IMG/VR virus record: IMGVR_UViG_3300033552_000001
Span: 1-64,000 of that record
Length of the DNA stretch: 64,000 nucleotides
DNA from: a virus
Direction: 5' to 3' (one strand)
Shown: positions 14,960 through 25,010 of the stretch, one piece after another
Position numbering within the stretch: the first letter of the stretch is position 1
How the letters are laid out: the number at the start of each line of letters is the position of its first letter
The notes under the pieces: generated by a model
Database searches by the model: none
What the model was told of the DNA's origin: nothing
The model's input: the letters and a program-made list of their open reading frames with translations, nothing else
Position numbers and translations under genes: made by a program

Positions 14960-15154
14960 ATGTGGAAAGAAATTAAATTATGGTATTATAGAAAATTTGT
15001 AATATCCGAACAGAAAGCATTAGAATTAGGTTTGAGATGGTATTGTAATGTTCATGGAGATAAAATTAACTATTTAAATTGTAGAAGTATTTACAAAGAT
15101 GATAAATACAGATTTTACAAAATAGAAGAATTAAATCACAAGTATAATAAATAA
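14960..15154 (+). CDS. Hypothetical 64-aa protein
   Basis: Tyr/Trp-rich small basic protein (MWKEIKLWYYRKFVISEQKA) 31 bp after TerL. The leader ATTTAAATAATCATG resembles the early-gene leader. No family recognised. Confidence 0.6.
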   Translation: MWKEIKLWYYRKFVISEQKALELGLRWYCNVHGDKINYLNCRSIYKDDKYRFYKIEELNHKYNK

Positions 15155-15174
15155 CAATTTAAATAGATAGCAGT

Positions 15175-15273
15175 ATGAAGAAACCAGTGTATTCAGTAAA
15201 GAAGAAAGAAACTGCTGTTAAAGCACCAGTAGCTACAGCCATGCAAAAAGGAGGTAAAAAGAAAATGTGTTAA
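15175..15273 (+). CDS. 32-aa Lys-rich peptide with a QKGG motif
   Basis: ATG at 15175, TAA at 15271-15273. MKKPVYSVKKKETAVKAPVA, then a short tail with MQKGGKKK. About a third of the residues are Lys. The Q-K-G-G string matches a peptide repeated in the ejected proteins further right. It could be a virion core peptide; a chance frame is not excluded. Confidence 0.5.
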   Translation: MKKPVYSVKKKETAVKAPVATAMQKGGKKKMC

Positions 15274-15295
15274 TCTAAACACAACAAATTTGTTA

Positions 15296-15341
15296 TAACT
15301 CATTTTTATTACATCATGTAATAGAAATGAGTTATTTTTTT
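15296..15341 (+). terminator. Strong intrinsic terminator before the head operon
   Basis: Near-perfect hairpin: outer stem TAACTCATTT (15296-15305) / AAATGAGTTA (15325-15334), a T-G pair, inner stem TATTACA / TGTAATA, 3-nt loop, then seven T (15335-15341). It separates the TerL operon from the portal gene. Confidence 0.85.
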
Positions 15342-15369
15342 GTTTATACTTTATTGTATCTAATATTTG
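15339..15369 (+). promoter_or_regulatory. Probable promoter of the structural operon
   Basis: TTTG at 15339-15342, a 19-nt spacer and AATATTTG at 15362-15369 (one mismatch to TAnnTTTG). It starts inside the T-tract of the terminator, so termination and re-initiation are packed together, allowing late genes to be switched on separately. The 5' leader to ATG 15384 would be very short. Confidence 0.55.
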
Positions 15370-15383
15370 TAAAAATTATAAAT

Positions 15384-18116
15384 ATGGATAACAATTCACA
15401 ACACCCATTCCTTTTAAATAATTCAGTAAATAGAAATCATTTACCCCCTCAAATGATACCCCTTGCTCAAAAAACAGAGAAATGGGGATATGCTTGTATG
15501 GATTTCTTTGAAATGATTGCTTATCAACAATGGATTGAGAATCAAAAGTTTTATAATAATTATAAGTTAGTTAATGGAGAGTTCATTCCTTCTGATTATG
15601 GCTATGATGAAAAAGAATATCAAGATAGTTTAACACAACTCTCAAAAGACTTTGATACCCCTTCTTTTTTAAAGAATTATGACATCATTTCTCAACCCTT
15701 AAATACAATGGTGGGAGAATTAGATAGTTATCCAGACACTACAAGAATTGTTGGTAAAGGGGATAGTATGGATAATGAAAGAATGAGAGTTAAAAGTGAT
15801 TTACTCAATAAGTTTTTTATAAGTAAAGTAGAGAATGAAATTAATTTAAAACTTATTGAAAGAGGGCTTGATCCTAATTTTAATGAATTTGAAACAGAGG
15901 AAGAACAGCAACAATATATACAACAAGTAAATGCAGAAAAGGAAAAATTAATGACTCCTTTACAAGTGCAAATGTATATGAATACTTCTTACAGACATCA
16001 AGCTGAAATATGGGCTGAAACTGAATTAGAAGATCAAAAACAAAGGTTCAATCTTAATGATATGAGAAGGATTGAATTCCAAGATGTTCTTACAGTTGGT
16101 AGAAGATTTAGACACATGTTTTTAAAAGCTGATGGTTTTGGTGTAGAAACAACTAATCCTATCAATACATTCTTTCAAAAATCACCAGATGTAAAATATG
16201 TACAACATGGAGATTATGCAGGAATAATTAATTTATGGACTCTTCCAGCTATTATTGATAGGTTTGGTTATATGATGAGTAGTAAACAATTAGAGTCATT
16301 ACAAAAAGGATATAAAGATGATTATTATAAACCTATTGGTGGAAGTAAAGCATTAGATGGTAGTAAAATAAATTACAATTCTCCTTCTGGAATTCCTTAT
16401 GCAACTCCTGTATTTACCTTAGATCCTGTTATAAATGCAATGCCAAGAGTAGGTGATTATAATCATGTTGGAAATGCATTAGTAACAGAAGAAATGATTT
16501 CTTCAATTAATGGTGGTAGTACTAGTGTTAATAGTACATTAAATGGAATGTATCAAGTAACAGAAGTTTATTGGAAATCACAAAAGAAAATAAGTAAAGT
16601 ATATTGGATAAATCCTGAAACAAACACTCCTGAAAAAATGCTGGTTGATGAGTCATTTATTGTCCCAGATTATTTTAAAAAAGTTGAAGGTAGTATTGTA
16701 TTTGATGAATTGGAAGATGAAATCAATACAATTACCTCCACTTACATTAATGAAATATGGACAGGTATTAAAATCAACACAGCAAAAGGAAGTATTAATT
16801 CTTTACTTGAAAAACCAATTTATTTAAATATTGGAAGGCATGATCTTCAAGGAAAAGGTGAAACAATGATATATGATTGTGTACTACCTATAGGAGGTCA
16901 AATATCAAATAATAGAAATACTACTTCTGCATCATTAGTTGATTTACTAAAACCATTTCAATTCTTGTATAACATATTTATGAATCAAGTGTATCAATAT
17001 GCTGAAAAAGAAATTGCTCCATTTATGATGTTTGATGTAAACATGCTTACCAATGATAAAGACTGGGGAGGTAAAAAAGGACTTGAAAAATGGATGTCAA
17101 TTGTAAAATCTTTTGGCATGGGTATGGTAGATACATCCCCTTCTAACATGCAAGGAGGTAATGCAGGAGGACAATTACCAAGAGTGATAGATTTAGACAT
17201 GTCTCAAAGAATGTTAACAAGATTTAGTTTAGCTCAACAAATTAAACAACTTGCCTTAGAACAAGTTGGAATTGCTCCTCAAAGACTAGGTGATATTAAA
17301 GCATCTGAAACTGCAACAGGAATTAATCAAGCTTCTGCAAGAAGTTATACTCAAACAGCTTCAAGATTTGCAGAGTTCTTTGCAGGTGAAAGAGAATTAA
17401 TGAAAATGCAATTAGATATTGCTCAAGTATTACAATCAAAAGGAAAGGATATTATGGCATCTGCTGTGCATTCTGATATGAGTAATACCTTTTTAAAGTT
17501 TAATGATAATGAATTCTCTCTTTATGATTTACACATCTATGTAACCAACTCACAAGAAGAATTGAGAAATACAGAATTAGTACAAAAACTTGGATTGGAT
17601 AATACAGTGAGTTCTAAAACTTCTGACAGAATTAAAATGGTTACTAATAAATCAATTCCTGCTATTACAAGAATTATATTAGAATCAGAAAGAGAAGAAA
17701 TGGAAATGAGAAAACAACAACAAGGACAACAAGATAGTGAATTACAACAACAACAAGAACAATTTGAAAAAACTATTGCTAAACAAGATGAACATTTTTA
17801 TGCAACACTTAAAAACAATGTTGAAACAGCTTACATCAAAGCTAATGGATTTAATGAAAATGTAGATGAAGATGCTAATGCAAATACAATTCCTGATGTA
17901 TTAGAACAACTCAAATATATATCTGCTGATAACTTAGGTAAAGGTAAATTAGCTAATGAAAGTTTAAAAATTAGTAATGCTCAAGATTTAGCACAACAAC
18001 AAATTCAATTAAAAAGAGAAGGGTTCGCTAATGATAGAGTTAAAGAAAAAAATAAACAAATTCTTGAAGGTAAAAAACTGAAAAGAACAATTGTACAGGG
18101 AGACAAAAGCAAATAA
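15384..18116 (+). CDS. Portal protein
   Basis: 910 aa from ATG 15384 (MDNNSQHPFLLNNSVNRNHL). A longer frame from 15327 would begin inside the terminator and encode a hydrophobic stretch, so it is rejected. Position directly after TerL and before the scaffold-like and capsid genes, the large size, and segments such as VGELDSYPDTTRIVGKGDS and a long Gln-rich C-terminal helix (about 790-880) fit crAss-like portals. Twelve copies normally form the DNA channel at the head vertex. The C-terminal coiled coil probably faces the capsid interior. Confidence 0.85.
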   Translation: MDNNSQHPFLLNNSVNRNHLPPQMIPLAQKTEKWGYACMDFFEMIAYQQWIENQKFYNNYKLVNGEFIPSDYGYDEKEYQDSLTQLSKDFDTPSFLKNYDIISQPLNTMVGELDSYPDTTRIVGKGDSMDNERMRVKSDLLNKFFISKVENEINLKLIERGLDPNFNEFETEEEQQQYIQQVNAEKEKLMTPLQVQMYMNTSYRHQAEIWAETELEDQKQRFNLNDMRRIEFQDVLTVGRRFRHMFLKADGFGVETTNPINTFFQKSPDVKYVQHGDYAGIINLWTLPAIIDRFGYMMSSKQLESLQKGYKDDYYKPIGGSKALDGSKINYNSPSGIPYATPVFTLDPVINAMPRVGDYNHVGNALVTEEMISSINGGSTSVNSTLNGMYQVTEVYWKSQKKISKVYWINPETNTPEKMLVDESFIVPDYFKKVEGSIVFDELEDEINTITSTYINEIWTGIKINTAKGSINSLLEKPIYLNIGRHDLQGKGETMIYDCVLPIGGQISNNRNTTSASLVDLLKPFQFLYNIFMNQVYQYAEKEIAPFMMFDVNMLTNDKDWGGKKGLEKWMSIVKSFGMGMVDTSPSNMQGGNAGGQLPRVIDLDMSQRMLTRFSLAQQIKQLALEQVGIAPQRLGDIKASETATGINQASARSYTQTASRFAEFFAGERELMKMQLDIAQVLQSKGKDIMASAVHSDMSNTFLKFNDNEFSLYDLHIYVTNSQEELRNTELVQKLGLDNTVSSKTSDRIKMVTNKSIPAITRIILESEREEMEMRKQQQGQQDSELQQQQEQFEKTIAKQDEHFYATLKNNVETAYIKANGFNENVDEDANANTIPDVLEQLKYISADNLGKGKLANESLKISNAQDLAQQQIQLKREGFANDRVKEKNKQILEGKKLKRTIVQGDKSK

Positions 18117-18135
18117 TAGCTATAAAAATCCCTGT
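18095..18135 (+). terminator. Inverted repeat overlapping the portal stop
   Basis: ACAGGGA (18095-18101) / TCCCTGT (18129-18135) with a 27-nt loop, then an AATATTTTTATAT tail. It may act as a partial terminator or processing site, setting the ratio of portal to capsid transcripts. Confidence 0.45.
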
Positions 18136-18179
18136 AATATTTTTATATATCCAAATAATAATTAAAATTTACAAACAAC

Positions 18180-19271
18180 ATGGAATCACAAATGAGTGTA
18201 CAAGATTGGAATGATGAAGAATTCTTAAAGTCAATTGGTTCTCAACCTCCTGAAATTACAGAAAAAGAATCATTAATAGAACCTGAAAGTAAAGCAGAAA
18301 CAGCAGAATTAGAAGATTTATCAGAAGAAGATGTATTAGCAATTAATAATGTAGATGAAAAAGTTTCTACAAAATCAAAAGCATCAACAGCATCTAATAA
18401 TGAAACTGAAATTGACAAAGATAGTTTTTATAAAGCAAGAATTGAATATGCTAAAACTATTGGTAGACTACCAGAGGATTTTGAATTAGAAGATGATGTA
18501 GTATTGGATGATGAATCTTACAGTAAAGTAATGGATTATGAAAACCAATATGTTTATGAAGCTATTGTATCACAAGTAAGAGAAGAATATATTAAAAAGC
18601 TTGGTAATAATGTAATCAATTTTGTAGAAAATGGTGGGGATGTTACTAAGATTGCTGAATTGATTAAAGAAGAAAATAAGATTGCTGAATTAAACACATC
18701 AATTGAATCTGGTCAAAAAGCAATTATTACACAGTATTATGAAGAGCTTGAATGGAGTGATACTAAAATTAAAAAACACATTGATAGACTTTTGAATGAT
18801 GATGAATTAGAAGAAGAGTCTATTGAACTGAAAGCTAAATTAGAGAAAACTGTTGGTAAAAAACAAGAACAGCTTGTAAGAAAACAAGAAGAAATTTTCC
18901 AAAAGAAAGAAGCTCTTGAAAAGAAACAGATTAATGATTTTGCTTCTGTATTAGAAGACAGAGGAATGTCTAAAAAAGCAATTGGTGAATATATTGATTA
19001 TGCTTTTAAAGATGAAGAAATCAGTGGTGTTGTAATGCCAAAGTTAGATTTTAAAATTCTACAAATTCAAAGAAAGCCAGAAGAGCTTTTAGAATTAATT
19101 GAATTTGTAAATAACAAAACAGAATATTTAAAAAGAAAATCCATTGAGATTAATAATCCTAAAGTGGATAAAACTTTTGAATCAATATTAAAGAATAAAG
19201 CTAAAATTAAAGGGAGTGGCAGTAATCCATTACAAAGTCCTGCTGGAATGAAACCAAATTTCAAATTTTAA
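18180..19271 (+). CDS. Scaffold-like acidic coiled-coil protein
   Basis: 363 aa. The first ~130 residues are very acidic and low in complexity. A long charged coiled coil follows (about 200-260, with LEKTVGKKQEQLVRKQEEIF), then a basic C-terminal tail ending GSNPLQSPAGMKPNFKF. Composition and position, between portal and capsid genes, are those of a head scaffold whose basic tail binds the capsid shell. No sequence family is recognised, so the call rests on context. Confidence 0.65.
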   Translation: MESQMSVQDWNDEEFLKSIGSQPPEITEKESLIEPESKAETAELEDLSEEDVLAINNVDEKVSTKSKASTASNNETEIDKDSFYKARIEYAKTIGRLPEDFELEDDVVLDDESYSKVMDYENQYVYEAIVSQVREEYIKKLGNNVINFVENGGDVTKIAELIKEENKIAELNTSIESGQKAIITQYYEELEWSDTKIKKHIDRLLNDDELEEESIELKAKLEKTVGKKQEQLVRKQEEIFQKKEALEKKQINDFASVLEDRGMSKKAIGEYIDYAFKDEEISGVVMPKLDFKILQIQRKPEELLELIEFVNNKTEYLKRKSIEINNPKVDKTFESILKNKAKIKGSGSNPLQSPAGMKPNFKF

Positions 19272-19287
19272 ATAAATAAAACAAAAT

Positions 19288-20973
19288 ATGCAAACAGGAA
19301 AACCAATGAATACTGTTAATGGTGCTTTTCAAACTGGTATGGCATATACCAAGTTAGTAGGAACAGCTCACACAGATTCAACTACATTATTAGATTATTT
19401 TCAAGCAGACCAAACAAATTCAGTCTCACTTGGTGTACTAAAATTAGCACAGCAATTTAATCTACTTTCTTCACCATTAATTTCTATGACAGAATTGCAA
19501 AATAATGTAATTCAAACAAATGGATTTAATGCTTTATTGAATTTTCAAATTCCTTACAAAATGTCATTTCCAAAGATTAAAGAAAATCTTTGTGGTGATT
19601 TAGTTAAACCTGGAATTGGTGGAGAGGCTTTTCCAATTGTATTAACTGAAGATGCTTTTGCTCCTGGTGATATTATTACTACTGATTATAGAAATGGTAG
19701 ACAATTGGTAATTGAAAATGAACCTGTAATTCCTTATGGTGATGGTTCTAGATACATGGTTAAATTGGCTTCTTATAATGAAGTTGATGATTATTATCCA
19801 CCACAATTCTTAGAGCCTGGTACTCAATACATGAAGATTGATAATCAGCAAGGAGAATTTGATACAGGTGGTTCTAAATTATCTAACATGAATAGAATGG
19901 GTTTGATGAATTATTCTTATCAAACAGGTTCTGGAGAAATTGGTATTGAACATTGGATTACTTCTAATGGTGATATGCTTGAATTGGGAGATTTACAAAA
20001 TAATCCTTCAATGCAATGGCTGAATCAATACACAGATTTATCTTCTAATAAAGGAGTAATGAACTTTTATAAGTTTGATCCTCTTACTGGAAAACCAATG
20101 GCTAATACTATGCGTTGGATGCCAACTATTATTATGGCAATGCAGATGGAACTTGCCAAAATGAAAGAAAACAGACTTACTTGGGGACATGGTACTATGA
20201 TTCAAGGTAATGGTAGAACAAAAACAAGAGTTGGCTCTGGTTATTATCCTCAAATTAAAAACTTAGGTAATTATCAAGAATACAGTGATTTTGCTCAACT
20301 TCCAGGTATGTTAAAAAATATGGTGGGAACTATGTTTGCTGGAAGACGTGATATTCCTACAGAGAAAAGAAAGGTTAAGTTTAGAATGGGAATGGGTGCA
20401 ATGCAAATTATGCAAAAAGAATTTATGGCTGTATTCCAATCAGGAAATCCATTCACTATTTTTGCAGATCATCCAGCTATTAAAGGTAGTATTACAGGTT
20501 CTTATGATAACATTGCTTACAAACCAATTAAAGTAACATCAGTACAATATCCAGAAGTAGGTGAAGTAGAAATTGAACATGATCCATTGTTGGATATTAT
20601 TGATATTGATAATCCTAATAATGCTTATACAGGAATGTATCCTAATTCTTCTTATATGGTATTTATTGAAGATTTGTCATCAAGTGAGGTATCTAATGCA
20701 ATGCCAACTTCAGGATATTCTGTACCAGAAGGTTTTAATAAAGGAGCTAATGTGGTTATGATTAAGCCTAAAAATTACCAAGATCAAATGGGATTCAAAG
20801 TAGGTTTTGGTTGTAACCCAACTTTACAACAATTCTTAGGACAAAAACCAGACAAGTTTACTTACTCTGATGATGGTAAAGGATTTAAAGTGAAGATGAT
20901 GACAGCAGGTGAAATTTATGTAGTTGATCCTTCAAAAGTTGGTTTGATTGAATTTAAACCAAGAGTATTCTAA
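19288..20973 (+). CDS. Major capsid protein
   Basis: 561 aa, 16 bp after the scaffold-like gene. Gly/Met/Asn-rich, well-folded composition without low-complexity parts. Segments such as LISMTELQNNVIQTNGFNAL and VKFRMGMGAMQIMQKEF lie in a protein of the size expected for a HK97-type capsid protein in crAss-like phages. Order (portal, scaffold, capsid) supports it. Pentamers and hexamers would build the icosahedral head. HK97 landmarks cannot be confirmed by eye. Confidence 0.8.
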   Translation: MQTGKPMNTVNGAFQTGMAYTKLVGTAHTDSTTLLDYFQADQTNSVSLGVLKLAQQFNLLSSPLISMTELQNNVIQTNGFNALLNFQIPYKMSFPKIKENLCGDLVKPGIGGEAFPIVLTEDAFAPGDIITTDYRNGRQLVIENEPVIPYGDGSRYMVKLASYNEVDDYYPPQFLEPGTQYMKIDNQQGEFDTGGSKLSNMNRMGLMNYSYQTGSGEIGIEHWITSNGDMLELGDLQNNPSMQWLNQYTDLSSNKGVMNFYKFDPLTGKPMANTMRWMPTIIMAMQMELAKMKENRLTWGHGTMIQGNGRTKTRVGSGYYPQIKNLGNYQEYSDFAQLPGMLKNMVGTMFAGRRDIPTEKRKVKFRMGMGAMQIMQKEFMAVFQSGNPFTIFADHPAIKGSITGSYDNIAYKPIKVTSVQYPEVGEVEIEHDPLLDIIDIDNPNNAYTGMYPNSSYMVFIEDLSSSEVSNAMPTSGYSVPEGFNKGANVVMIKPKNYQDQMGFKVGFGCNPTLQQFLGQKPDKFTYSDDGKGFKVKMMTAGEIYVVDPSKVGLIEFKPRVF

Positions 20974-20999
20974 TTAAATAAAATAACAAAACAAACAAC

Positions 21000-21809
21000 A
21001 TGAACAAATTAGTAGAAATTAAACAACAAGCAAATTCATTTGCAAAAAGTTGGAATAAAGATAAAGACATTACTGCTCATCCAAATTCTTTTAGATTTTA
21101 CACTCCAAAGAAAAATGATGCAGGTGAATGGGTTACAGGACTTAGTGAATTAGAACAAGAAGAGTTGGGAAAGAAAATTAAAAAAGATCTTTCCCCTCTT
21201 TCTAACTATTGGAGAGATTTAAACATTCTATTAGTTAATAGAATGCAACCAGTAACTTTTAATTTATCTATTACAGAACAATACATTCAATACAAATGTG
21301 CTTTAGGTAATAAGTTTATTGCTGAAAATAAAGAAAGACTTTCTGATTCAGATTATAAAATTAATGATTGTTTTCTGTATGTATTTGATCCAAAAGGTGA
21401 TGTTGAAAGAGAGAATTTAATGCAAGAAGTTAAAGATGAAGTTACTTCTATGTTATATGAAATGAGAAGTAATAAAACTAAGATGCTTCATTTCTGTGCT
21501 AAGTTAAATATTTCTTTTAATGATAATTATTCAGCAGGAGAATTTTGGAAAATGCTAAGAGGTTATTTAGATAAACAAAAAACACTTCCTCATTTACAAA
21601 CTTTTAAAGAACTTTTATCAATTCCAAATGAAGTATTATATGTTGAATACATTGTTAATAAAAACATGGGAACTGGTAAAACAATTAAAAAAATTGACAG
21701 TCAATGGGTTTATAGTACTAAATTATTAGGAGACACAAAAGCAAAAGTTATTAATTATTTTTTAAAGCATGAAGACATGTTTGCTTTATTAATTGAGGAG
21801 AATGATTAA
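21000..21809 (+). CDS. Head-associated protein after the capsid gene
   Basis: 269 aa, soluble and helical (MNKLVEIKQQANSFAKSWNK at the N-terminus). Conserved place in the crAss head module, 26 bp after the capsid gene. Probably a head completion or connector component; no motif gives its exact role. Confidence 0.65.
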   Translation: MNKLVEIKQQANSFAKSWNKDKDITAHPNSFRFYTPKKNDAGEWVTGLSELEQEELGKKIKKDLSPLSNYWRDLNILLVNRMQPVTFNLSITEQYIQYKCALGNKFIAENKERLSDSDYKINDCFLYVFDPKGDVERENLMQEVKDEVTSMLYEMRSNKTKMLHFCAKLNISFNDNYSAGEFWKMLRGYLDKQKTLPHLQTFKELLSIPNEVLYVEYIVNKNMGTGKTIKKIDSQWVYSTKLLGDTKAKVINYFLKHEDMFALLIEEND

Positions 21810-21820
21810 AAAATAATAAA

Positions 21821-22486
21821 ATGACATCAGAAGAATTATATTATGAGTTTCATTTATTGGTAAATAAAAACAATTCAAATCAAAATGTAAACATTGAGAA
21901 ACCACATTTTATACAGCTTTATAATAGAGAACAAGAAAGGTGGGTTTATGCAGTAATTAAAGAAAAAAATAATACAGATAGGATTAATGATATTCAACAA
22001 TTATTAGTTACTGAAAAAGAATTAATGCTATCTGAATTAAAACAAAATTATGATGTATATCAATTACCATTAGATCATTTTGAATATGTTAGTGTAAACA
22101 TTAATTGCTTAAAAAACAAAATTGAAAAAGTAATATTTGTCTACCAAATTCATCCAAAAGAAGTTAATGTTTATTTACAAGATGAATTTAGTACGCCTTC
22201 TTTTGAATGGGAAGAATCATTTTGCACAACATCAGAACATAAATTATTTGTTTACAAAAATGAATTTGATATTACTAAAGTAAAATATTCTTATTATAAA
22301 AAGCCAAAAAAGATTGAATTAAAAGGATATGTAAAATTAGAAGATGGTAAGTTGTCAGAAAATATAAATAATGAAGAATTGTCAGAAATATATCAAAGAC
22401 AAATACTTGATGAAGTAGTAAAAGAAATTATGAGACAGTATGAAAACAGTAATGGTTTTCAATTAGCACAAGAGAGAACAGTATAA
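21821..22486 (+). CDS. Putative head-tail connector (ring) protein
   Basis: 221 aa. A helical start is followed by beta strands (YKKPKKIELKGYVKLEDGKL) and a C-terminal helix EIYQRQILDEVVKEIMRQYE. This all-beta body ending in a helix after the capsid gene is reminiscent of connector or adaptor proteins. Assignment by context only. Confidence 0.55.
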   Translation: MTSEELYYEFHLLVNKNNSNQNVNIEKPHFIQLYNREQERWVYAVIKEKNNTDRINDIQQLLVTEKELMLSELKQNYDVYQLPLDHFEYVSVNINCLKNKIEKVIFVYQIHPKEVNVYLQDEFSTPSFEWEESFCTTSEHKLFVYKNEFDITKVKYSYYKKPKKIELKGYVKLEDGKLSENINNEELSEIYQRQILDEVVKEIMRQYENSNGFQLAQERTV

Positions 22487-22522
22487 AACTTGAAGAGAAC
22501 AAGATAAATCTCATTTAATAAA

Positions 22523-24469
22523 ATGACATTAGGAAATGTTAATCAATCATACCATCAGGTTATGGTTTCAGGTGTCCCTACACCTTTGTCAACAGGTAAA
22601 ATGGTAGATTTAGCAGCAGAACAGATTGGTCTTTTTGTTACTAATGAAATTGGTGTTACAACTTTAGCTACTGGATCAGAAGATGGCAATTTTCAAATTG
22701 CACAAGGTATTCAAGATCTAGCTATTAGAGGTAAACAATTTGGTGGTGGTGTTTCAAATGCTCCAAGAAAAACTAAGAAGTTTAAAGGAACTGATTTAGT
22801 TGGATGGGAAGGTGAGAAAGCCAGCAGAAAACATCAAGGTCAAATTGTAGCATTAGGTTATGATGGAGTAGATGCTTCTAAAACATTAACAGCATTGTTA
22901 GACCGTAAAGATTTAATTATTCAGTTAAGACTTTGGGGTAATATGATTAATAAAGTGGGTGGTAATAGAACAGATTTACCAGTTCCTATTTATGTAAATA
23001 AAGGATGTTTGAAAAACAATTGTGATGTTAATTCATTGGTTGCTGCTGATATTATTGCTGATAGTATTATTGATCAAGTAGAAAAATCTGTATTGAGAAC
23101 TGGTTATAAAGTAACTGAATTGATTACAGTAAGAAAGATTAAGAAGTATGCAATTAATCCTACAGCTCCTACTGGACTTTTACAGTTCCATAAATTCAGT
23201 GTTTCATTATGTGATGATAATTCAAATGCTGCATTAGGTTTAATTCAAGCACAGTATTCTGCTTTAAAAGTAACTAGAACTAAGAGAATTGATTCTATTT
23301 CTACTTATGAAGTGTTAACACAAGATGGTGGTGTTTCTCCTACTTATACTACTACTACTCCTGCAACATTTAGTTTGTCTGCAAGAACAGTAGCTGAATG
23401 TGAGGTTTGTCCAGCAGGTAGTACTAAAGTAGATAGTGCAAAAGCTTATGAATTAAAAGGACTTTCAAGTGCAGCTGCACCAGTTATTGCAGGAAGTATT
23501 TCTGTTACCTTAGTAGGCTCTACTATTACAGAAAAAACTTACTTAGTTGTAATGGCAGACACTGCTAATGATGCAACAGTTTCTACTTCAGCTAGTTCAC
23601 AAGGATATACATCTAAACTTGTTTCAACTACAAGAGATATTTGTAATTTCCCTGCTTCTACTTATAGTTGGACAGTTGGTACAACAGTATCAAAAGCTCC
23701 ACATGATTGGAAGATTACATTAGCTGATTCTCAATGTGGAACTTCAAGACTTACTGAATTACAATTAAACTACCCAGGATTTGTTGTAGCTGTTGATTCA
23801 GTTGGAACTTGTGCAGGTACTTATAAAATTACTAATTTTAGTGAGGCTATTGAACCAGGTTGTTACCCAGAAGATTACAAATACAAAGCTCCATCAGCTT
23901 TCTTAGGGATTAATTGGGCAGATTTCACTGTTACATTGTCTGTACCTAATTGTGCTGATCCAGTATTTACAACTCCTTGTATTGCTGTGGGTGTAATTTT
24001 TGAATCTAAAATTGAAGAAGTGCAAATTGTAAATGACTACACTTATGATTTGATTGGATATGATAATCAAAGAGTTGATCCTACTCATATTGAAGTAAGT
24101 GTTGTTTCACAAGACCCAGCTTCTAATATCTGTACTGAACCAACTTATCCAGTAACACATTTACAAACTATTGTTTATCCAAAAGGACAAGGTAGATGGG
24201 TAATGAAAGAAGAAAGTTCTTCATTAGTTTATGAAGGATTGAGACGTTCAAACAATTATATCTTGAATGAATTAATTGGAGCTAAGTTTAATGCAAAGGA
24301 TGGTAAATATTATGACAGATATATTACTAAAATTAAAGATGACACTGAATATTGGGGATATAGATTGAATTCTTATTTCTTTGAAGAAGGTCAAGGTAAG
24401 CAATTTGAAGCATTGATTAATGGATTTATTGCCAAGCAAGGTTTAAAATTGAAGCCAGTATATTTATAA
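22523..24469 (+). CDS. Large virion structural protein, 648 aa
   Basis: Begins MTLGNVNQSYHQVMVSGVPT. The N-terminal ~260 residues form an alpha/beta domain. The middle (~290-430) is Thr/Ser/Val-rich with an Ig-like beta pattern and several Cys, and the C-terminal ~100 residues return to alpha/beta (NYILNELIGAKFNAKDGKYY). A terminator follows immediately, as for an abundant product. It is a structural protein by position; an auxiliary head or tail component is likely, but which one cannot be said. Confidence 0.7.
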   Translation: MTLGNVNQSYHQVMVSGVPTPLSTGKMVDLAAEQIGLFVTNEIGVTTLATGSEDGNFQIAQGIQDLAIRGKQFGGGVSNAPRKTKKFKGTDLVGWEGEKASRKHQGQIVALGYDGVDASKTLTALLDRKDLIIQLRLWGNMINKVGGNRTDLPVPIYVNKGCLKNNCDVNSLVAADIIADSIIDQVEKSVLRTGYKVTELITVRKIKKYAINPTAPTGLLQFHKFSVSLCDDNSNAALGLIQAQYSALKVTRTKRIDSISTYEVLTQDGGVSPTYTTTTPATFSLSARTVAECEVCPAGSTKVDSAKAYELKGLSSAAAPVIAGSISVTLVGSTITEKTYLVVMADTANDATVSTSASSQGYTSKLVSTTRDICNFPASTYSWTVGTTVSKAPHDWKITLADSQCGTSRLTELQLNYPGFVVAVDSVGTCAGTYKITNFSEAIEPGCYPEDYKYKAPSAFLGINWADFTVTLSVPNCADPVFTTPCIAVGVIFESKIEEVQIVNDYTYDLIGYDNQRVDPTHIEVSVVSQDPASNICTEPTYPVTHLQTIVYPKGQGRWVMKEESSSLVYEGLRRSNNYILNELIGAKFNAKDGKYYDRYITKIKDDTEYWGYRLNSYFFEEGQGKQFEALINGFIAKQGLKLKPVYL

Positions 24470-24494
24470 TACCAAAGTAAAATAATAATAAAAA

Positions 24495-24528
24495 GGAGAT
24501 GTTGTGAAATTCAGCATCTCCTATTTTT
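24495..24528 (+). terminator. Intrinsic terminator after the 648-aa gene
   Basis: GGAGATG (24495-24501) / CATCTCC (24515-24521), extendable by two pairs, followed by TATTTTTG. The next gene starts at 24530, directly after the T-tract, so read-through probably sets a lower level for the fibre genes. Confidence 0.75.
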
Positions 24529-24529
24529 G

Positions 24530-25009
24530 ATGAAATTAGATTTCAATATATTAGAAACTCATAATCCAAAAACTATTGTTTTTGTTGATGAAAGTATTTA
24601 TGGAGACACTTCTCCTATCTTTCCTACTTTACAAATAAGAATGCCTAATTTAGAAAAAGTCTATAAAGCATTAATAAGAACAGAAAAAGTAAATGCTTTG
24701 TATACTACCACTATTGGTTTTTCAGAAGCTATTAGTGATTTTCCTGATGGTATTTATGAATTTAAATATTCAATTTCTCCACATAATATATCTTATGTGT
24801 GTAAGAAAGTAATTAAAGTAGACCAAGCTTATAGTGATTTAAAAAAAATAAATTCTAATATAAACTGCAAAGACGATGTTTATTTTAGTAAATTAGCAGA
24901 AATTCATTTATTACTATTAAGTAGCCAAATAGAAGTAGAGAATAATAGTGATGAAGCAAGTAAGAAATTAGAATTGGCTAAGAAATTAATTAAAAAACTA
25001 TCTTGTTAA
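24530..25009 (+). CDS. Hypothetical virion-associated protein, 159 aa
   Basis: Start taken at ATG 24530 (MKLDFNILETHNPKTIVFVD). A beta-rich N-terminal half (IYEFKYSISPHNISYVCKKV) is followed by helices with a Leu-rich repeat-like pattern (LAEIHLLLLSSQIEVENNSD). It leads the fibre gene group and may be an adaptor of the fibre base. Confidence 0.6.
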   Translation: MKLDFNILETHNPKTIVFVDESIYGDTSPIFPTLQIRMPNLEKVYKALIRTEKVNALYTTTIGFSEAISDFPDGIYEFKYSISPHNISYVCKKVIKVDQAYSDLKKINSNINCKDDVYFSKLAEIHLLLLSSQIEVENNSDEASKKLELAKKLIKKLSC

Positions 25010-25010
25010 T

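Noticed and set aside
15327-15383. N-terminal extension of the portal protein
   Set aside because: It would begin inside the terminator stem and encode a hydrophobic stretch; ATG 15384 has a normal context.
22523-24469. Contractile tail sheath
   Set aside because: No sheath motif can be seen and crAss-like phages have short tails. The protein is left as a structural protein of unknown type.
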